From the NCBI RefSeq assembly GCF_039978735.1, contig NZ_JBDWAS010000001.1:6839-70838 (forward strand): a stretch of DNA of 64,000 nucleotides, given 5' to 3'. How positions within the stretch are numbered: position 1 is the stretch's first letter; every line of letters starts with the position of its first letter. This document shows positions 33,689 to 43,659 of the stretch, one piece after another. Source of the stretch: Maricaulis sp039978735. GTDB taxonomy: Bacteria; Pseudomonadota; Alphaproteobacteria; Caulobacterales; Maricaulaceae. The translations under genes were made by a program, and so were the position numbers. The notes under the pieces are model-generated. The model was not told the DNA's origin. It did not search any database and saw only the letters and a program-made list of their open reading frames with translations.

Positions 33689-36292
33689 ATGTTGGCGCGC
33701 AATGACGGTCCCGGCCAGATAACGGCCGCGCTCGGACCGACCAATACCGGAAAGACACACCTCGCCGTCGAGCGGATGCTGGGCCGGTCCTCCGGGATGA
33801 TCGGTCTGCCCCTGCGCCTGCTCGCACGCGAAGTCTATGATCGGGTGGTGAAAGCCAAGGGCGCGGCCGCCGTCGCGCTGATCACCGGCGAGGAAAAGAT
33901 CGTGCCGGCCTCGGCGCGCTATTTCATCTGCACCGCCGAAGCCATGCCGGTGGAAAAGCGCGTCGCCTTCGTCGCCATCGACGAGGTGCAGCTGGCCGCT
34001 GATCCGGAACGCGGGCACGTCTTCACCGACCGCCTCCTGCGCGCCCGCGGCACCGAAGAGACCATGATCCTCGGCTCGGGCACGATGACCCGGCTGATCC
34101 GCGAACTCGTGCCGCGCGCCGATACCGAGCATCGCGAACGCTTCTCCCAGCTGAGCTATTCCGGGCCAGCCAAGCTGACCCGCCTGCCACGCCGCTCGGC
34201 CGTGGTCGCCTTCTCGGCCGAGGCGGTCTACGCCATCGCGGAACTCCTGCGCCGCCGGCGCGGCGGGGCTGCGGTCGTGATGGGCGGTCTGTCGCCGCGC
34301 ACCCGCAACGCCCAGGTCGAGCTCTACCAGTCCGGCGAAGTGGACTTCCTCGTCGCCACCGATGCCATCGGCATGGGGCTGAACATGGATATCGACCATG
34401 TCGCCTTTGCCGAGAGCCGCAAGTTCGACGGCCGCCGCCGGCGCCGGCTGACCCCGGCCGAGCTCGGCCAGATCGCCGGCCGGGCCGGCCGTTTCCGGTC
34501 CGACGGCACATTCGGCGAGACCGCCGATTGCCGGCCGTTCGAGCCGGATGTCGTCGAGGCCGTGGAGGCCCACAGTTTTGCCCCCGTGGAACGCCTGCGC
34601 TGGCGCAATCCCGATCTCGACGAAAGCTCGCTGGACGCGCTGCAATTCTCGCTCGGCAAACCCTCGCGCCACCCGGCGCTGGAGCGGGTCGGCGAAGCGA
34701 TGGACGAGCGCGCCCTGGGCGTGCTGGCGGCCGATCGCGAAGTGCGTGACCGCGCGACCGGCCGCGACGGGGTGAGCCGGCTATGGGATGCCTGCCGCCT
34801 GCCCGATTTCCGCAAGGCAACGCTGGACGCCCATGCCCGGCTGGTGAAGTCGATCTATCTGCACCTGACCGGCCCCGGCAATCGCCTGCCCGACGACTGG
34901 CTGGCCGGCCATCTGGAACGGCTGAACAAGACCTCCGGCGATGTCGACGCGCTGGCCTCGCGCCTCGCCTATGTGCGCACCTGGGCCTATGCCGCGCACC
35001 GCGCCGACTGGACGCAGGACCCCGATCACTGGCGCGGCCGCACGCGCCAGATCGAGGACGCACTGTCCGACGCCCTGCACGAACGGCTGATGCAGCGCTT
35101 CGTCGACCGCCGCACCAGTGCACTGGTGAAAGGCCTGCGCGACGAGCGCGACCTGCTGGCCGGCGTATCGCACACGGGCGAGGTGACGGTAGAGGGTCAT
35201 TTCGTCGGACGTCTTGACGGACTGACGTTCAGGCCCGATGCAGAAGGCCGCGAGCTGGCCGCCCGCACCCTGAAGTCCGCGGCGCTGAGAGCGTTGCGAC
35301 CTGAAATCAACCGGCGCCTCGGCGCCCTGGCTAGGACAGACATGACAGACCTGACCTTCACCGATGATGGCCAGATCATCTGGAACGGCGAGACCGTGGC
35401 CCAGCTGATCCCCGGCCCCGGCCCGCTGAAACCGGCCATCAAGCTGGTCGGCGGCGACCTGGGAACGACGGAAGCCCAGGCAGCCGCCCAGTCGACGCTG
35501 GAAGCCCGCGTGCGCGAACATATCGAGACGGTTCTGGCACCGCTGTTCAAGCTGCGCGAAGCCGGCCAGTCCGACGAGCTGCCCGGCCCGGCCCGCGGCG
35601 TCGCCTGGCGCCTGCACGAGGCCGGTGGCGCCCTCGCCCGCCTGACCATCTCCGAGGAGGTGCGCGCCCTGTCCCAGGACGAGCGCCGCGCCCTGCGCGC
35701 TGTCGGCGTGCGGATCGGCGAGCACATGGTCTACGTGCCCGAGCTTGTGAAACCCGCCCCGGCGCGGCTGAACGCCCTGCTGCAGGCGATCGCCGCCGGG
35801 TCGACCGATATCAGCTGGCTGCCGGCGCCCGGCCTGACCTCGATCGCCAATGATCGCGGCCGCTCGCGTGCCGATTATGCGACCGTCGGTTTCTACCCCT
35901 GCGGTCCGCGCGCCGTGCGCTTCGACATGCTCGAACGCCTCGCCGATACGCTGCGCGATGCCCGCGCGGTGGATCAGGAGCCCGGCTTCCCGCTGACCGC
36001 CGACATGACGGCGCTGCTGGGCTGTTCGGTGGAGGACCTGCGCGGCACGCTGACCACGCTGGGTTACAAGCGCATCCAGAAGGGCCCCGATCCGGAAAAG
36101 GCCGAAGGCGAACGCTGGGACCGGCGCAAGCGGCGTCCCCAGGCCCGCCCGCGGCCTAAGCCGGCTGCCGCGCCCCCGCCGCCCGCCGACAGCCCGTTTG
36201 CCGCTCTGGCCGCCCTGAATGTCGCCGGCACGGGTGCCGCGAACGCCCGCAAGCCGGGCCGCAAGCGCAGCCGCAAGGCCTCCAAGCCGTGA
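33689..36292 (+). CDS. SUV3-like superfamily 2 RNA helicase
   Basis: An 867-residue ATP-dependent helicase of the mitochondrial Suv3 type. Motif I is GPTNTGKTH (residues 16-24), motif II DEVQ (~98), then TDAIGMGLNM and the arginine finger motif QIAGRAGR. A long C-terminal region ends in a basic RKPGRKRSRKASKP tail suited to RNA binding. In alphaproteobacteria this gene begins a neighbourhood with the S4 protein, fdxA and carD; its stop overlaps the S4 gene (GTGA). It probably unwinds structured RNA in decay or ribosome work. Confidence 0.88.
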   Translation: MLARNDGPGQITAALGPTNTGKTHLAVERMLGRSSGMIGLPLRLLAREVYDRVVKAKGAAAVALITGEEKIVPASARYFICTAEAMPVEKRVAFVAIDEVQLAADPERGHVFTDRLLRARGTEETMILGSGTMTRLIRELVPRADTEHRERFSQLSYSGPAKLTRLPRRSAVVAFSAEAVYAIAELLRRRRGGAAVVMGGLSPRTRNAQVELYQSGEVDFLVATDAIGMGLNMDIDHVAFAESRKFDGRRRRRLTPAELGQIAGRAGRFRSDGTFGETADCRPFEPDVVEAVEAHSFAPVERLRWRNPDLDESSLDALQFSLGKPSRHPALERVGEAMDERALGVLAADREVRDRATGRDGVSRLWDACRLPDFRKATLDAHARLVKSIYLHLTGPGNRLPDDWLAGHLERLNKTSGDVDALASRLAYVRTWAYAAHRADWTQDPDHWRGRTRQIEDALSDALHERLMQRFVDRRTSALVKGLRDERDLLAGVSHTGEVTVEGHFVGRLDGLTFRPDAEGRELAARTLKSAALRALRPEINRRLGALARTDMTDLTFTDDGQIIWNGETVAQLIPGPGPLKPAIKLVGGDLGTTEAQAAAQSTLEARVREHIETVLAPLFKLREAGQSDELPGPARGVAWRLHEAGGALARLTISEEVRALSQDERRALRAVGVRIGEHMVYVPELVKPAPARLNALLQAIAAGSTDISWLPAPGLTSIANDRGRSRADYATVGFYPCGPRAVRFDMLERLADTLRDARAVDQEPGFPLTADMTALLGCSVEDLRGTLTTLGYKRIQKGPDPEKAEGERWDRRKRRPQARPRPKPAAAPPPPADSPFAALAALNVAGTGAANARKPGRKRSRKASKP

Positions 36293-36600
36293 GCGAGGCG
36301 GGTAGCGGACAGCGGGTGGATGTCTGGCTGTGGCATGCCCGCCTGTTCAAGACCCGCACCCTGGCCACCCGTATCGTGACGAAGGGGCAGATTCGTATCG
36401 AGACCGCCGGCACAACGCGCCGGATCACCAAGGCTTCGGCCCTGGTTCGTGAGGGCGACACATTGACGCTCCCCCTGAATAATCAGATTGTCCGGCTCGA
36501 AATCCTGGGCCTGGGCGAACGGCGCGGCCCGGCGGCGGAAGCCCGCCTGCTCTATCGCCGGCTCGACGAGGCCGGGGAGCCGGCCGAGCCCGCCGCGTAA
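36289..36600 (+). CDS. S4-domain RNA-binding protein (HslR-like)
   Basis: The 103-residue protein has an S4 fold: QRVDVWLWHARLFKTRTLAT followed by VTKGQIRIE and LVREGDTLTLPLNNQIVRLEIL. This is the Hsp15/HslR layout, a protein that binds stalled 50S subunits carrying nascent chains. GTG start inside the helicase stop implies coupled translation. Confidence 0.88.
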   Translation: MSEAGSGQRVDVWLWHARLFKTRTLATRIVTKGQIRIETAGTTRRITKASALVREGDTLTLPLNNQIVRLEILGLGERRGPAAEARLLYRRLDEAGEPAEPAA

Positions 36601-36636
36601 ATATGCCGATAAACCCGGACCTTAGAGGACCCGGCC

Positions 36637-37086
36637 ATGTTCGAATCCATCAAGCGTCTCTTCACCGCCGATACCGGCGAATCCCATCCCGAACTCGATC
36701 CGCATGTTGCGGCGACGGCTCTGCTCGTCGAGGCGGCACTGGCCGACGGCATCTATGCCGACTGCGAGCAGGAGCAGATCCGCGCCATCCTGTCGGCAGC
36801 CTTTTCCATGTCCGACGAGAAGGCGGCCCGCGTGCTCGACCAGGCCGAGAGCCTGGCCGAAACTGCGGTCGATCATCACAGCTTCACCAAGGTGGTGAAG
36901 GCCTGTCTGGACAAGCAGGAACGCGTCGCGCTGGTGGAACAGCTGTGGCGTGTTGCCCTGGCCGATGGCGAGAAATCGCCCTTCGAGGACGCCTTCATCC
37001 GGCGCGTCACGCCCCTGCTCGCCGTCGGCGACCGGGAGCGCGTCTTCGCCCGATCGCGTGCAGAAGCGCACATGCGGCCCCGTTGA
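36637..37086 (+). CDS. TerB-like protein
   Basis: A 149-residue soluble helical protein with the TerB pattern: AATALLVEAALADGIYADCEQEQIRAIL, a tandem acidic-helix motif resembling a metal-binding loop, repeated as LWRVALADGEKSPFEDAFIRRVTPLL. TerB-fold proteins appear in tellurite resistance operons and more widely in stress or phage defence. Here it sits alone between the S4 protein and fdxA; a housekeeping role is likely but unproven. Confidence 0.82.
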   Translation: MFESIKRLFTADTGESHPELDPHVAATALLVEAALADGIYADCEQEQIRAILSAAFSMSDEKAARVLDQAESLAETAVDHHSFTKVVKACLDKQERVALVEQLWRVALADGEKSPFEDAFIRRVTPLLAVGDRERVFARSRAEAHMRPR

Positions 37087-37150
37087 CAAAACCGCGCCTG
37101 CGGCCCATGTCCCGCCGGCATACCTGCCCCGTCCATGAAATCCGGCTGCC

Positions 37151-37492
37151 ATGACCTATATCGTCACTGACGCCTGCGTGCGCTGCAAATACACCGATTG
37201 TGTCGAAGTCTGCCCCGTCGACTGCTTCTACGAGGGCGAGAATTTCCTCGTCATCCATCCGGACGAGTGCATCGATTGCGGCGTCTGCGAACCGGAATGC
37301 CCGGTCGAGGCGATCAAGCCGGACACCGAGGACGACCCGGACGGCAAGTGGCTGGCCGTGAACTCGAAATTCGCCGAGGTCTGGCCGAACATCACGGTGC
37401 GCAAGGATCCGCCCGCCGACGCCGATGCCATGGCCGAGGAAGAGGGCAAGTACGAGAAGTACTTCTCCGAAAAACCCGGATCGGGCGACTAG
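37151..37492 (+). CDS. fdxA: Seven-iron ferredoxin FdxA
   Basis: A 113-residue ferredoxin. CVRCKYTDCVEVCPVDCF and CIDCGVCEPECPVEAI hold the cysteines for one 3Fe-4S and one 4Fe-4S cluster, as in Azotobacter-type FdI. Part of the helicase-S4-fdxA-carD run. Confidence 0.94.
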   Translation: MTYIVTDACVRCKYTDCVEVCPVDCFYEGENFLVIHPDECIDCGVCEPECPVEAIKPDTEDDPDGKWLAVNSKFAEVWPNITVRKDPPADADAMAEEEGKYEKYFSEKPGSGD

Positions 37493-37520
37493 CCGCGCCG
37501 GGTTAACCAAACGCTACCGT

Positions 37521-37549
37521 TTGGAAAATTCCGTAGTTTGTGATATGTT
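37521..37549 (+). promoter_or_regulatory. Sigma-70-like promoter of carD
   Basis: TTGGAA, a 17-bp spacer and TATGTT predict a start near 37556, giving a ~160-base 5' leader before carD. The leader holds no clear frame. Confidence 0.5.
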
Positions 37550-37714
37550 CCACGGATTGATGGGCAGTGCATGTGGCGCTGCCCGCTTTTCTGTGCGGTG
37601 GCTTGCACGCAGGATTAGTCGATCTCGGAGCCGGGTGGGTGCCGGAACAACTTCGGGAGCGATCTGCGTGCTATTGGGTCCCACCGGCAAGGAAGGCCCA
37701 ACCAGAGAGCATCC

Positions 37715-38233
37715 ATGACGAAAAAAACCGCCAACGACAACAAGTCTTTCAAGCAAGGCGACTTTATCGTGTACCCGGCCCACGGTGTCGGTCAGGTCAC
37801 GGGCGTTGAGAAGGATACGGTCGCGGGTTTCGACATCGAAGTCTACGTCGTCACGTTCGAACAGGATAAAATGACGCTGCGCGTGCCGACCGCCAAGGCC
37901 GACGCGTCGGGCATGCGCCCGCTGTCCAGCGATCGTATCGTGAAGGACGCGATGAAGACGCTGAAGGGCAAGGCCAAGGTGAAGCGCACCATGTGGAGCC
38001 GCCGGGCACAGGAATACGAAGCGAAGATCAATTCGGGCGACCTGATCATGATCGCCGAAGTCGTTCGCGACCTGCACCGTGCAGAAGACCAGCCCGAGCA
38101 GTCCTACTCCGAACGTCAGCTCTATGAATCCGCGCTCGACCGCATGGTCCGCGAACTGGCTGCCGTCGAGAATATCGAGCACGACAAGGCCCGTGAAATG
38201 CTGTCGGTCTCGCTGGCCAAGAAAGCCGCCTGA
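37715..38233 (+). CDS. carD: CarD-family transcriptional regulator
   Basis: A 172-residue CdnL/CarD protein. The N-terminal RNA-polymerase-interacting domain shows GDFIVYPAHGVGQVTGVEKD, and the C-terminal helical domain contains KGKAKVKRTMWSRRAQEYE and LIMIAEVVRDLHRAEDQ-type sequence that grips promoter DNA at the upstream edge of the bubble. CarD stabilises open complexes at rRNA and other promoters. Followed by a strong terminator, so it is separately transcribed from rpoH. Confidence 0.92.
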   Translation: MTKKTANDNKSFKQGDFIVYPAHGVGQVTGVEKDTVAGFDIEVYVVTFEQDKMTLRVPTAKADASGMRPLSSDRIVKDAMKTLKGKAKVKRTMWSRRAQEYEAKINSGDLIMIAEVVRDLHRAEDQPEQSYSERQLYESALDRMVRELAAVENIEHDKAREMLSVSLAKKAA

Positions 38234-38261
38234 TCCGTCACGCATTGTAACGCCCAGACAG

Positions 38262-38291
38262 ACGCCCGGCTCCGGCCGGGCGTTTTTCTTT
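38262..38291 (+). terminator. Rho-independent terminator of carD
   Basis: ACGCCCGGC, loop TCCG, GCCGGGCGT followed by TTTTCTTT. Confidence 0.8.
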
Positions 38292-38381
38292 ATGCATCCG
38301 CTGCCGCCGTGCCGCCCCCTGCCTGGCCCGGTGATCCGCTCCGCCCTGCCCGCCGTAAGAGACGGTAAGGAGGATGTGAGG

Positions 38382-39293
<912 letters not shown>

Positions 39294-39303
39294 TCACGGC
39301 AAA

Positions 39304-39321
39304 GCCCGACCCGCGTCGGGC
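39304..39321. terminator. Small hairpin between convergent rpoH and nuclease genes
   Basis: GCCCGAC, loop CCGC, GTCGGGC forms a 7-bp stem between two facing stops; no U run on either side. Confidence 0.35.
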
Positions 39322-39360
39322 ACCGGGTCGCTCTTCGCAGACCCCGAAGCCGAGGCCGGG

Positions 39361-40125
39361 TCAGTCGACGAGGACTTCGATCCGTTCAGGATGATCGATG
39401 CGGATCATCGGACCGTTCTCGTCCTCGATCCAGCCACGCACCCGGATGCGGCGCGTCTCCAGCGCATCGGGGCCCAGACCGGCCTCGATGAAAGCCGGCG
39501 CGTCCTCCGCTTCGATCATGATGGTGAAGTCGGTGCGGTAGTCTGCACCGAAATTGAGATAGATGCGGCCGGAGCGCAATTGCGTCGCCTCCAGCACCCG
39601 GCCCTCGACCAGCTGCACCGATCCGATGTCCTGCGCCAGCGCGTCCGGATGGGTGTCGCGCACGGCATGGGCCGGGTCCGCCCACAGCCCCCGCCCCTCG
39701 GCCCGGGCAAACCCTTCCAGAACAAGCAGGTCGCGCGCGGCCGCCCGGTTATCCGCATGGCTGAGCACGCGGGCCGCCCCTGCTTCGACCAGGCGGGCCT
39801 GCAGCCAGGTGTCCGCTCCGTCCGCGTTCCGGACATGCACTTGCGCCAGCGCGCGGCCATAGCGATCACGCTCCTGACCGGCATAGGCAAGACGCACCGC
39901 ATGACCCGTCGCTTCGGCCTCCAGCAAGGTCCGGCTCAGGGCCTCGTCCGGCGCATCCAGCTCGGCCAGACGCACCTCCAGCGTGCTTTCGCCAGTGTCC
40001 ACGGTGAGCGTCAATGCGCCAGAAACTTCAGCGACTTGTCCGGTCTCGCCCGGTGTGAAAGGGTCGGCACCGAAGGAGCAGGCCGCCAGGGCCAGTAGAA
40101 ACAGGAGGGGCATGGTCGCGCGCAT
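39361..40125 (-). CDS. Thermonuclease-like (SNase fold) lipoprotein
   Basis: A 254-residue protein with lipoprotein signal (LLFLLALAACSF). The middle part carries the staphylococcal-nuclease pattern: VRLAELDAPDEA, then YAGQERDRYGRALAQVHV and LVEAGAARVLS. The first catalytic Arg-context (D-x-P-E) is present as DAPDE but other catalytic residues are less clear, so activity is uncertain. The ~100-residue C-terminal part is not typical of nucleases and contains a strand-rich segment (RIYLNFGADYRTDFTI). Envelope-located by the lipobox. Confidence 0.78.
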   Translation of the reverse strand: MRATMPLLFLLALAACSFGADPFTPGETGQVAEVSGALTLTVDTGESTLEVRLAELDAPDEALSRTLLEAEATGHAVRLAYAGQERDRYGRALAQVHVRNADGADTWLQARLVEAGAARVLSHADNRAAARDLLVLEGFARAEGRGLWADPAHAVRDTHPDALAQDIGSVQLVEGRVLEATQLRSGRIYLNFGADYRTDFTIMIEAEDAPAFIEAGLGPDALETRRIRVRGWIEDENGPMIRIDHPERIEVLVD

Positions 40126-40267
40126 CGCTTTCCGGCTTTCCGTTCATTCCATGGTTATACCACCTGTAATTGCATTGCAAGCCCGGCTTTCGCATCGCGT
40201 GTTTACCAATCCGTTTACCATCTGGGCGTAATGATCCGGGCAGCCAACAATCAGGGACGCTCCCACG

Positions 40268-40822
40268 ATGAACGCATATGCCTATTCCGACGACGCGATG
40301 ACCCATCCGGCCGGCGCGTCTGAAAGCAATTCCCGCGCGGTCGCCGAAGCGGTCGGCGAGACGGCCGCCCGCGCCTCGCAGGGCGCCGAGGCAGCCCAGA
40401 TCGCCCGCGACGCCATGAACCAGGTGGAAGAGTCCAGCCAGGTTCTCGAGCGTCGCGTCGAGGCGCTGACCGACGCGTCCCAGCGCATCAATGCGATCCT
40501 GTCGACCATTGAGGCGATCGCCAGCCAGACCAACCTCCTCGCCCTCAACGCGACCATCGAGGCCGCCCGCGCCGGTGAAGCCGGCCGCGGCTTTGCCGTT
40601 GTCGCAGGCGAAGTGAAGGCGCTGGCCGGCCAGACCGCCAAGGCCACCGAAGATATCGCCTCGCGCATCGCCGCCCTGGACACCGAAGTGAAGGAAATCC
40701 TCGACGGTGTACGCGGTTCCGGCCAGTCGGTCGCCCGCGGCAAGGTCGCCGTCGACCAGATGACCCAGGCGACCCAGGAAGTCGCCCAGCAGCTCAACAC
40801 GCTGCGCCAGACCATCGGCTAG
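40268..40822 (+). CDS. Minimal chemoreceptor: signalling domain only
   Basis: A 184-residue protein that is almost entirely the methyl-accepting chemotaxis signalling hairpin: a coiled coil, the conserved tip SQTNLLALNATIEAARAGEAGRGFAVV-type sequence, then the return coil ending QQLNTLRQTIG. There is no sensor domain, membrane helix or signal peptide. Such a protein could join receptor arrays, or signal from a partner protein. A terminator follows, and the gene at 40957, with no known family, is downstream. Confidence 0.85.
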   Translation: MNAYAYSDDAMTHPAGASESNSRAVAEAVGETAARASQGAEAAQIARDAMNQVEESSQVLERRVEALTDASQRINAILSTIEAIASQTNLLALNATIEAARAGEAGRGFAVVAGEVKALAGQTAKATEDIASRIAALDTEVKEILDGVRGSGQSVARGKVAVDQMTQATQEVAQQLNTLRQTIG

Positions 40823-40840
40823 GCTTTCGCCAGCCGGTGC

Positions 40841-40881
40841 CACAAAGAAGCGGCGGGCCCGGCTCCGCCGCTTTTTTTGTG
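40841..40881 (+). terminator. Terminator of the minimal chemoreceptor
   Basis: AGCGGCGG pairs with CCGCCGCT, followed by TTTTTT; flanking CACAAA/TTTGTG arms extend the stem. Confidence 0.85.
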
Positions 40882-40956
40882 AGCGCCGGATTATCTTTAA
40901 ATTGTTATCGTGATTTGATACAACCCTGACTTACTCGCTGAGAACGGGAGTGAGAT

Positions 40957-41613
40957 ATGCAACCGGAATCGAGGATCACCAAGGACGGCCTGACGGAAAT
41001 CATCGTCGCGTCGGGCAATACCGAAGACGTCATTGTCCGCTCATCGATCGGCTACACGCCGCAATACGTGACCGACGTCTATGGCCGCACAAAACGCGTC
41101 ACCAAGGACGTCACCTTCGCCAAACTGCTGCGCCGCCTGAAACACGATCTGCCCAAGCACGAGCTCGTCAGTATCGGCACGCCGGTCAATTTCGACATCG
41201 CCCCCACCCATCTGACGCGGGTGGAGATGCAGTTCGAGACCGATGAGCAGGTCGAAAAATGCCTCAAGGAGATCGGTGCGTCCGACATGATGATCCGGTC
41301 GCGGGTCCAGCCGGCCTGGGACTGGCAATCCCCCATGCTGCACGACCGCCACGTGGTCCTGCATGTCGGCTGGTATGACACCGTCTACTTCATGCAGTTC
41401 AAGGATATTTTCCTCGGCGACCTGCATTGCCGCTATTCGGCGAAGTTCAACTTCGACCCGCGCGAGGCGAAGATCACGCATTTCCGCTATGATGCGCAGG
41501 GCGATCTTGAGGAAATCGGCGAGTTCAACGCCTCGGAACGAGAGGCGGATGCCATCAAGGAAAAGGTGGAGTTCCTGCGGATATTCCGCGACGGGTCATC
41601 GGAAACGACTTGA
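40957..41613 (+). CDS. Unrecognised 218-residue soluble protein
   Basis: I recognise no family. The product is soluble, has mixed charge, lacks a signal peptide and contains no cysteine-rich or catalytic motif I know. It opens with QPESRITKDGLTEIIVASG and has a beta-rich middle (VLHVGWYDTVYFMQFKDIFLG) and a C-terminal helix (ASEREADAIKEKVEFLRIF). The start follows GGGAGTGAGAT. It lies between the terminator of the minimal chemoreceptor and a cupin gene. Confidence 0.6.
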   Translation: MQPESRITKDGLTEIIVASGNTEDVIVRSSIGYTPQYVTDVYGRTKRVTKDVTFAKLLRRLKHDLPKHELVSIGTPVNFDIAPTHLTRVEMQFETDEQVEKCLKEIGASDMMIRSRVQPAWDWQSPMLHDRHVVLHVGWYDTVYFMQFKDIFLGDLHCRYSAKFNFDPREAKITHFRYDAQGDLEEIGEFNASEREADAIKEKVEFLRIFRDGSSETT

Positions 41614-41692
41614 TACGCGCCGGTCTGAGGTGCGACTCTTCGCAACCGTGCTGCCACGCTGACGGCGGCGCGGTTGCCAGGAGACATGCAAG

Positions 41693-42103
41693 GTGCTCGT
41701 CGGAAAGCTCAGGGACGCGCCGCTCGAACCGGTCAGAAGCCGGTCGACGGCAGAGATTTTCACGCTCTACAAGTCTTTGTCGGAACCGGCCGGCATCGGC
41801 TCGGTATCCGTGATGTTCGAGACGCTCGCGCCCGGGCACCGCGCGTCCTCACCGCATGTCCACAGTGCCAGGGACGAGTTCTATATCGTTCTGAAAGGGT
41901 CCCCGACCGTTCACTCAGGAAGCGAAACCACCATCCTGGCCCCCGGCGACTATGTCGCCTTTCCGGCGGGCCGGGGCGACTTCCACTACCTGCACAACCC
42001 GACCGACGCCGAGGTCGAGCTGATCACGATTGCGTCCTGTCCTGACAATGATGTGGTCGAGTACGCACCGGTCGGGCCCGAAACGCAGGCCATTGCGGAA
42101 TAG
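41693..42103 (+). CDS. Cupin-domain protein
   Basis: A 136-residue small beta-barrel. HRASSPHVHSARDEFYIVLKG carries the first cupin motif (two His and a Glu) and PGDYVAFPAGRGDFHYLHNPT the second (His), so the metal site is complete. Mono-domain cupins include isomerases and dioxygenases; no substrate can be assigned. GTG start behind GGAGACATGCAAG. Confidence 0.85.
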   Translation: MLVGKLRDAPLEPVRSRSTAEIFTLYKSLSEPAGIGSVSVMFETLAPGHRASSPHVHSARDEFYIVLKGSPTVHSGSETTILAPGDYVAFPAGRGDFHYLHNPTDAEVELITIASCPDNDVVEYAPVGPETQAIAE

Positions 42104-42171
42104 CCCCGCACCCCATCCCCGCATCGCAGGCTTCAGCCGTCCGGAAAAACCCGCTAAGACGCCTGTCTGGC

Positions 42172-42248
<77 letters not shown>

Positions 42249-42443
42249 GAGTCTTTCGATCTCACGGCAGTCCGCTTCGCGGACGCCTCCGATGGGGCGG
42301 CCTAGCCGGCCGGCGCGCGGTCGCGCTTTCGGACCGGGACGGTCCGATGGATTTGATCTCGCAGCAGTCCGCTGTACTCGCGCACCCTCTGGCATTCTTC
42401 TTGCTCGCCTCGCAGGGGAAATCCCGGGAGGAGACAGCGCGCC

Positions 42444-43655
42444 ATGACCCAATCCATCGCTGCCGAACACGTCGCCAAGTGCAAACGGCTTGATCATCTC
42501 GATGTCCTGCGCGGTCTGGCCGTGATCGGTCTGCTGTTCGCGCGCTTCCCGGCGAAGGGCGGATCCATTCTCGCAATCGAACACCCGGACATTCTCGGCT
42601 GGTCCATCGGGGAACAGGCGATCTGGTTCCTCAACTCGGTCCTGGTCGACGATGCGATGCGCGGCCTGTTCGCGCTGCTTTTCGGTGTCTCGCTGTGGAT
42701 GATGACGCGGCCGCGCGAGGGCGTCGCCCTCACCGAGACCTATACGCGCTACCTGGCCCGCACGGCCGGCCTGTTCGCCTTCGGTCTGGTCTTCCACGTG
42801 ATCCTGCTGGCCGAAGCCTCGGACATCCTGCACGTCTATGCGCTGGCCGGTGTCGTCGCCCTGGCCCTGTCGCGGCTGGATCCGCGCCTTCTTGTGCTGG
42901 GCGGCCTGGGCGGGTTCGGCCTGCTCGCGCTGCACGAGTTCACCAATGAGCTCACCACCGCACCGGTGACCGGGGCCAGCCTGGCCGATGCTGCGGCCTA
43001 TCATGCCGGTTCCTATCTCGATCATGTCGGCCTCTCCCTGGTGCAATTCCAGTCCTGGAGCCTGTCGACGGGCATTGTCTGGAAGTGTCTGGAAGCGGGC
43101 AGCTACATGCTGCTGGGCCTGGGCCTGTTCCGTCTGGGCGCCTTCACCGGCTGGTCGGCCGGACGCCTGACGGCCCTGCTTGCCGCGGGCTATGGCATCG
43201 GTTTCGCCCTGTGCGGCGGTGTCGCCGCGATGGCGGCGGCCGGCGGGTTCGAGATCGTCGTGAAATCCCATCCGCTGACCACGCTGGGCAAGCCCTTCAT
43301 CGTGCTGGGCCATGCCGCGCTGATCATGCTGGCCATGCGGGCCCCGGCCCTGCGCCCGGCGCTGATGGCGACGCTGGCGCCGGTCGGCCGCCTGGCCCTG
43401 ACGCTCTATCTGGGCGGCACGGCAATCGCGCTCTTCGCCTTCACCGGTGCCGGCCTGGCGCTGGGTCCGTTCGACCGCTACGGCATCACGGCCGCAGCCC
43501 TGATCGGTACCGTCGCGCTCATCGTCTTCGCCCGGCTGTGGCTGTCGGTGTCGAAACAGGGGCCGCTGGAATGGGCGCTGCGGGTATGGAGCTCGGCCTC
43601 GGGCGATCTCGCCTGCCGTCTTCTGCCGAAACCGCGGGCCGTCCAGAACGCCTGA
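42444..43655 (+). CDS. DUF418 membrane protein
   Basis: A 403-residue protein with about ten hydrophobic helices. LDHLDVLRGLAVIGLLF opens it, as in the DUF418/DUF1624 acyltransferase-like family, and GRLALTLYLGGTAIALFAF is the DUF418 C-terminal signature. Likely inner membrane; function unknown though related families handle acyl or glycan transfer. Confidence 0.82.
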   Translation: MTQSIAAEHVAKCKRLDHLDVLRGLAVIGLLFARFPAKGGSILAIEHPDILGWSIGEQAIWFLNSVLVDDAMRGLFALLFGVSLWMMTRPREGVALTETYTRYLARTAGLFAFGLVFHVILLAEASDILHVYALAGVVALALSRLDPRLLVLGGLGGFGLLALHEFTNELTTAPVTGASLADAAAYHAGSYLDHVGLSLVQFQSWSLSTGIVWKCLEAGSYMLLGLGLFRLGAFTGWSAGRLTALLAAGYGIGFALCGGVAAMAAAGGFEIVVKSHPLTTLGKPFIVLGHAALIMLAMRAPALRPALMATLAPVGRLALTLYLGGTAIALFAFTGAGLALGPFDRYGITAAALIGTVALIVFARLWLSVSKQGPLEWALRVWSSASGDLACRLLPKPRAVQNA

Positions 43656-43659
43656 CGGC

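Noticed and set aside
42249..42443. Possible attachment site or island after tRNA-Arg(CCT)
   Set aside because: No integrase gene, no copy of the tRNA 3' end and no base shift is seen; the next gene looks ordinary.
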